Origin: Bigelowiella natans CCMP2755
Taxonomy: Eukaryota; Cercozoa; Chlorarachniophyceae
Direction of reading: 5' to 3'
Length of the DNA stretch: 64,000 nucleotides
Assembly (NCBI GenBank): GCA_000320545.1
Contig: ADNK01000741.1
Coordinates: forward strand, 42,914 to 106,913
The notes below the pieces were generated by a model, which saw nothing but the letters and a program-made list of their open reading frames with translations, was not told the DNA's origin and did no database searches. Below are positions 58,389-64,000 of the stretch, one piece after another. The position numbers and the translations under genes are program-made. Numbering within the stretch: the first letter of the stretch is position 1; the number at the start of each line of letters is the position of its first letter.

Positions 58389-59663
58389 ATGAGGGAGGGG
58401 GGCTTCATGAGACCATTAGCTCCGAAAAATATCCTACTACAATTGCTTCTTGTGTCGGCCTTCACCCCTGTAGAGGCATCATATTCCGGAGCGGTTCAAG
58501 GCGTACCTCGTACGGTATGCCATGAAAATAAGAAGGCCTGTAAGGAGCTATCGCTTTTTCTTCGCGCGAAGACCTTCGGGACGGCATCTAGCGTTTTGGT
58601 AAACATTTTCTCCGAATTTTTAGGGAATGAGTTAGGGATGTATTTTGAATGATACTACGAATGGGTATCATCTTACCGACGACACCACCTCGACACGTCC
58701 TCTTTCTTACTACTTTTTGTCACTTCGGAAGGTGCTGGAAGGAGCAAGTGAGAGCGTGAGTTCCGTGGTCGTGCAATCATTTCTAGACTACAAGGCCCTT
58801 AGTCTCGACCGCTCTGTCACCCTTCGCCTGAGGACAGGTAGTGGATGGATCATCTTTCGTTCCATCGCATCACCAACAATCTTGCATCAGACGGACTATC
58901 AATGGCTGATGAATGCAGCTTAAGAATGAGAATACCATACTGCAAGAGCAATGGACCAAATATCATGAATACATAACAATTCTTATTCATGATGCGAAAT
59001 ACACCCATGAGAAGTATGTTTAGATACATACAAACGCAACACGGTTAATAGGTGAAAGTCTACAGGCCTTCCAGGAGGATTTAAGAGAGAAAATTATTGA
59101 CTCCGTGAACCAGGTTCCGGCTTGTCTCTTTCTTATAAAGGTACTGCATACTCCACAATAATTAAACGGAAAGGGTGTATAGTAACTTGTTCGTTGAGAA
59201 AACATTGATGTACTAGTACCACAGCTATACATGCTTTCAATAAGATTCTATCATGTACGAAAAATGGGAGTAGAGAGAAGACATAAAAGCACACCCATCC
59301 TTCCTTTCAGATCGATGGGCTCGATACCAGTAGAACGTCAGTGCTTCTGGAGTTCATAATCCAATTTAGTACCATGGGTTATCTCGGCGAGGGTGGAGGG
59401 CAGGAAGGTGAAGGGAGCGGCTCATTCCATTTAGGAGTCTCCTCCTCTACACTAGCACCAGGTCGTGTGAGATATTAGTAGATACAACACATGCAGTCAG
59501 TTGCATAATTTGAAGCAAAAAGGCTACTTTTCCTGTTTCTTTGGGTGGTCAAAATGTGTTTATTTATTTCACTATTTAATTGTTCAAATTCGTGTCGTAT
59601 TTTACAAATCATTAACATAGCTGATATTGTGATTGACCAGACATACTCCACAACCACACAAAC

Positions 59664-59714
<51 letters not shown>

Positions 59715-59726
59715 ATTCATTATATA

Positions 59727-59763
<37 letters not shown>

Positions 59764-60247
59764 TTTGAAAGTGTGTGCAGAGAGTAATGCCACACCAACA
59801 ATTCAGGTAGAGCTGTAGAAGCAGCAGCGAAATCCTTGTTCGTTTTTGTGGCACCTAGAGGCTATCTCGACAGACTCAACAACTTACGAAACAAGTAGTC
59901 ATAACAAATCATGATGATGATGATGATGATGATGATGTATCATCCTTCAAACATCTGAGATTATCTTCTTGTTCTTCTTGTTCTTGTTCTCCCTCTTTCT
60001 CACTTCTTCTCCACATAGTGGTACAAGACACAACGACTTAATTACCTACCTGTTTTTAATTTTTGGAATGATATTGTTAGGTATAGACAGTATCTCGCAC
60101 GAGGCACAATCATCTTCCAGCCCCAGAAGAAATATCATGTAGTAGTAGTAGTAGTAGTAGTTGTAGTAGTAGTAGTGCATGTACACACATAAGTAGTAGA
60201 ATATGGACATATATTAGTATATGTACACTCATACACATATACTTGAT

Positions 60248-60299
<52 letters not shown>

Positions 60300-60796
60300 T
60301 ATATACAAAGGCTCAAGTAGCAGCCGATATGCTAGAATCCCGCCGTCGTGAAAGAAGGAAGAAAAAGGGGCATGATGACGATCATCATTACGACAAGGAG
60401 GAGGAGACCGGGGAGATCCATCCCCAGGATCCGGTAGTAGAAAGCGTTATATGTTATATTATTTTACGCATTATAAATATATTATGATGTTAATAGAATG
60501 GACTAAGCAAATATATACGATTTTCCTTTGCTGTAATGTTAGGAGGAGATGCTGCGAAGTAAATTTATAGGTGAGAGGAAGGAAGAAGACCAACTCTATC
60601 ATCATCACCATCACCATCACCATCACCATTGTCATCATCACTGACACAACAACACTGCACAACCCGCCTGTTCTTCATCTTAATATCTTCATCCTTCATC
60701 GTATGTTAAAAAAATGACATTTTGGATATGTGTATTGTTGGTTTTTTTGGTGCCGTGTTTTTCGGGCAGGTCAATATTTCGTCAAATCACGGGTTG

Positions 60797-60834
<38 letters not shown>

Positions 60835-62790
60835 CATTATTATATATCAAAGCATACAAAACTCACAAACACACAATAGAACATACGTTACATCATTTGG
60901 CAAATGAAATGTTTTCACATTGACACTGTGTGTTGATTGAGAAAGGTGGGAGAGATTTCGTTGTGTCACCACCACAAATCATCATGTTCCACAATAATAT
61001 CTCCAACAACAATAGAATATATGACAACATTATCTTAATAATCTTCATCGCTAGATCATCCATTTTCTGCATAATTCCAAGAATGGGCGTCGCCTCGTCC
61101 GTGGGCCGGTAAGAATAAAAAAATACCTGTGGTAGACATGAATCATAAGGAGGATGAAAGTCGAGAAGAGATTGGGGAAGAAAAGCAGGAAGATAAATTA
61201 AAAATAGATCGGAGTTTGCCCAAAAAATAAATGTCTTGTGTGGCAACTTTGTGCATCATCGAAAGTATTTCTTACATTTGGTTTTTCAATTACATTAATG
61301 GAATGATGATAAATAGGTTATGATTGAATCGATTACGTCGTGTATTATTTTAAAACATTAGAAACCGACTCTGCTGCAAATTTGCACATAATAGAACAAA
61401 GTTGATAATAAGTAGAAGCATTTTGCCACTTACTTCCTCATCCTTGCTGCTGTTAAGACTTATACTTTCTGCCTCTCTTCCTTCCTCCTCCTCCTCTTCC
61501 TCCTCCTCCTCCTCTTCTCACAATGTTCGCAGAGTGTTTTCTTGTTCACTGGTCCTCCCGGGGTGGGGAAAACGTAATACTGTCTATGAGTAACAGCTGA
61601 AAGATAGTTGATGATACCGATGATCACCGTACCAATAGTTTTGTAGGGGATATATGTGAATAATATTTGTTAGTGATGGTGATGATGATGTTATAGTCTA
61701 TCCCTAAGAACATTATTATGATCATGTTCCCCATCATAGGTATCTTGCGAAGCTCATTGCGACTGCTCTCGAAAGGTGTCCTTCCTTCCTACCTTTGTTA
61801 CCTACCTACCTACCTACAATTGAAGAACTGTTTTCGTTCATTCGTTAGTTTGGTACAATATTTCGAATGAAAGAGATGGTATGATCAAACGAATCAGAGA
61901 GAGAGAGAGAGAAACCCACCGCGTCTTCTTGTCACAACCACGGTTAATCGATGTCCTCTATCATTATTATTCGGATTTGAATGACGAAGTGGAGGTGATG
62001 GTGATGATGATGGTGGGCTTTTACGAGAAACACTTGATTTCTCCGACGAGGCATTTCTATGAAGCATGGTGTAGCATCTTACTGGCCTCCTTTATTGGTG
62101 ATATATTCAGGGAGATCTTCCAGTATGATATGGCTACATACAAGGTATTAAGATGTATATTGTATTTTATAGATTATTTGTAGTTTGCTAATCATGCTGA
62201 TGATCATGAGGAAGAGGACGTGATGACTAATTAGTTTGTAAATATATTTTTAACATAACTTACTTTCATGTATGTATCATTTTAGAAGTCAGCTAATCAT
62301 CACTGCCGCACAAATCTACCATCAACGTACGCTCTCTCCAACCCCTCCCCGCCCCCCCTTTTTTCTCCCTCCTTGTAGACTGCAGAAGATGTCGATAGCT
62401 TCGTGTCACCAAGATTAGGTCCCTCTTATATTTATTGATTCATCACCCTCTCCTTCTTCTCCTTCTTCTTCTTCTTCTTACACACATTTACATTAGCATA
62501 GATAGTGTGCGTCGTGTGCATGTTATACTCTTACATAAAGGGCACTATATGCGTGTGTTTACGTACATTTATACGCGTACATTTATACATTCATATACAT
62601 TTGTATATATGTATAAATAAATATATATATATATATATATATATATGCATGTGTATTGTGTGTGTAATCTAGTATGTGTAAAAGATGTTTCTTCATTGTT
62701 TGTCTATGTGGTTTCTTGTTTTGCGAAGGATTGCAAGGGGAGGGGCACCTATTCAAGAGGTTATACTCATCATTATGTATCATGAATTCA

Positions 62791-62824
<34 letters not shown>

Positions 62825-63422
62825 TAAACGCAAGTGTACACACATATTCGTACGTGTACATGTACGTGTGCATGTGCATGTGCATGTGTGTGTGTGTGTG
62901 TGTGTATGTGAAAGAGAGAGAGAGAGAGAGAGAGAGAGATGGGGGGAAGGGGGGGGCGGGAGACAGTATTGATTAACAAACTATTTTCTTCATCATCATC
63001 ATCTTCTTCTTCTTCTTCTTCTTCATCTTCCTTTCTAACGAACAATATAATTATTGTTTTTGTAAAGATTGTCGCACTCCCCAAATGCAGTGGTTCTTAT
63101 GGATGAAATCGAAAAGGCACACCCTTCGATGGTGCGTGCGTGCGTCGTTGTAGTATCGATAGGATCTCATCGTAAAGCCGTCGTTGTAGTCACAATATGA
63201 TCTCAGCGTACAACCATCTTGTTGGTGAGACGGGTTCTTCTTCTTCTTCCTCTTCTTCTTCTTCTTCTTCTATCCTCATTTTGACGAGGAGCACTTCGGC
63301 GTACTATTCCTTAGACCATCTAGTTGTAACGACGACCACTTAGATATACTATTTCTTTAACTATCTAGTTGTAACCCAACTCATAACTAGCACACACGCA
63401 CTCGCATACACAGATTTATATT

Positions 63423-63460
<38 letters not shown>

Positions 63461-64000
63461 TTTATCCTCTCCAGATTAACGAATTCTTGCTCGGAGTGCT
63501 TGGTAATGGTATCTTACAGGACAAAAAGGTTTGTGTGTGTGTGTGTGTGTGTGTGTTGGTTGCTGTACATAATACACTCATCCTACGTTGGTGAAGAATG
63601 GAGGATGAGGGAGGAGGAGGAAGATATGCTGCTAATAACTCATATTGATGTGGGTTTAGGATTAGCTGTCATTTTCAGCTGGTGAGGGGATAACACGCCT
63701 TTCCTTTCTTAGAGCATGAGAAATCGATGATTGTACAGCAGAAAATATGCGCATCATTTGTTCAAGTTGTTATCATTAATTGTTAGTATCTACATTTTGT
63801 GAAGTTATATTTTCTTGCCCCTCCCCCCTCTGAAATTGATTTGTTTGTTCCTTTTACTACCCCTCCTTCCTCCACCCCCCCCGCCCTCCTCCTTATTATT
63901 TATCATCATGCATGCAACGAGCAGTCCGGAACCAGCATCTCAGTCGCTGATAGTATCTTCATCCTCACTTCAAATTGCTTTCAAGATATAATACATTCCT
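58389..64000 (+). CDS. ClpB/SKD3-like AAA+ ATPase with N-terminal signal-like segment; 3' end beyond window
   Basis: Exons recognised: 58389-58598, 58636-58837, 59024-59140, 59311-59461, about 59781-59806, 60080-60137, 60310-60430, 60541-60571, 61533-61573, 61740-61775, 62111-62143, 62379-62418, 62729-62759, 63068-63131, 63475-63528 and 63925 to the edge. From 61533 on all phases agree. The Walker A strand is FLFTGPPGVGKT. Then come YLAKLIATALE, a LQGEGHLFKRLSHSPNAVV segment, Walker B VVLMDEIEKAHPSM, and the sensor-1 strand SIFILTSN at the end of the window. The order matches the second AAA module of ClpB and the single one of SKD3/CLPB; torsins are the other candidates. The N-terminus (MRPLAPKNILLQLLLVSAFT) looks like a signal or transit peptide, so an organelle or ER site is likely. 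Middle exons 59.0-61.1 kb are tentative. Confidence 0.8.
59665..59761. repeat. (AT)n and (AG)n microsatellites in Clp-type gene intron
   Basis: AT at about 59,665-59,715 and AG at about 59,731-59,761, directly upstream of the small exon at 59,781. Confidence 0.9.
60140..60297. repeat. TAG and AT microsatellites in intron
   Basis: TAG repeats at about 60,140-60,177 and an AT run at about 60,250-60,297, immediately before the exon at 60,310. Confidence 0.9.
62627..63025. repeat. AT, AAT, GT, AG and TTC arrays between ATPase exons
   Basis: AT at 62,622-62,646 lies in the intron before the 31-bp exon 62,729-62,759. AAT at about 62,793-62,823, GT at 62,885-62,905, AG at 62,911-62,939 and TTC at 63,003-63,025 lie in the intron after it. 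Confidence 0.85.
63425..63460. repeat. (GT)n microsatellite before ATPase exon
   Basis: About 35 bases of GT ending 15 bp upstream of the exon at 63,475. A second GT run follows its donor at 63,529. Confidence 0.9.

Overview
The window is nuclear DNA of a microbial eukaryote. Genes carry many short GT-AG introns, the stops are standard, and the proteins are unmistakably eukaryotic: ribosomal proteins eL18 and uS17, eIF2-beta, a Golgi YIP1 protein, an SR-type splicing factor, a TRAIP-like E3 ligase, and a RING/TPR/J-domain co-chaperone. I cannot name the lineage. A free-living protist or alga with intron-rich genes is my best guess. No rRNA, tRNA or CRISPR array was found.

The layout is strikingly regular. 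Reading left to right, the genes alternate: RIOK3-like N-terminal/UBA protein (-), RRM/coiled-coil protein (+), ankyrin protein (-), YIPF5-like (+), RING-TPR-DnaJ (-), TRAIP-like (+), unknown acidic protein (-), amidohydrolase (+), eIF2-beta (-), SREK1-like splicing factor (+), a Cys-rich ORF (-), eL18 (+), uS17 (-), ClpB/SKD3-like AAA+ (+, running off the right edge). They form head-to-head pairs separated by about 70-860 bp. The 3'-to-3' gaps between pairs are mostly long (about 2-6 kb; about 0.7 kb at the eIF2-beta pair/eL18 pair junction).

These 3'-3' gaps (about 1-1,100; 14.1-16.25; 21.55-26.3; 31.85-36.7; 42.9-45.25; 48.95-50.17; 51.6-57.0 kb) look like a second kind of DNA. They have a more balanced base composition, no long microsatellites, and an excess of TGCA, CTAG and CATG words. 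They hold tandem and inverted duplications and decayed or orphan ORFs. One holds a roughly 2.7 kb unit with inverted-repeat ends enclosing a broken viral-type helicase fragment and a Crinkler/RHS-like ORF. Another holds a 74-bp near-perfect palindrome. Introns and promoters of the genic compartment, by contrast, are full of microsatellites (AC, AG, AT, ATC, TAG, ATT).

Functionally the genes are mostly housekeeping: translation (eL18, uS17, eIF2-beta), splicing (SREK1-like), protein quality control and ubiquitin (RING-TPR-J, TRAIP-like, UBA protein, Clp ATPase) and vesicle traffic (YIPF5). Exon boundaries come from splice consensus, reading-frame phase and homology recalled by eye. For eL18, uS17, eIF2-beta, YIPF5, the amidohydrolase, the SREK1-like factor and the TRAIP-like gene the phases close from start to stop. 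The RIOK3-like gene, the gene at 37.1-40.6 kb, the end of the RRM gene and the middle of the AAA+ gene are less certain.
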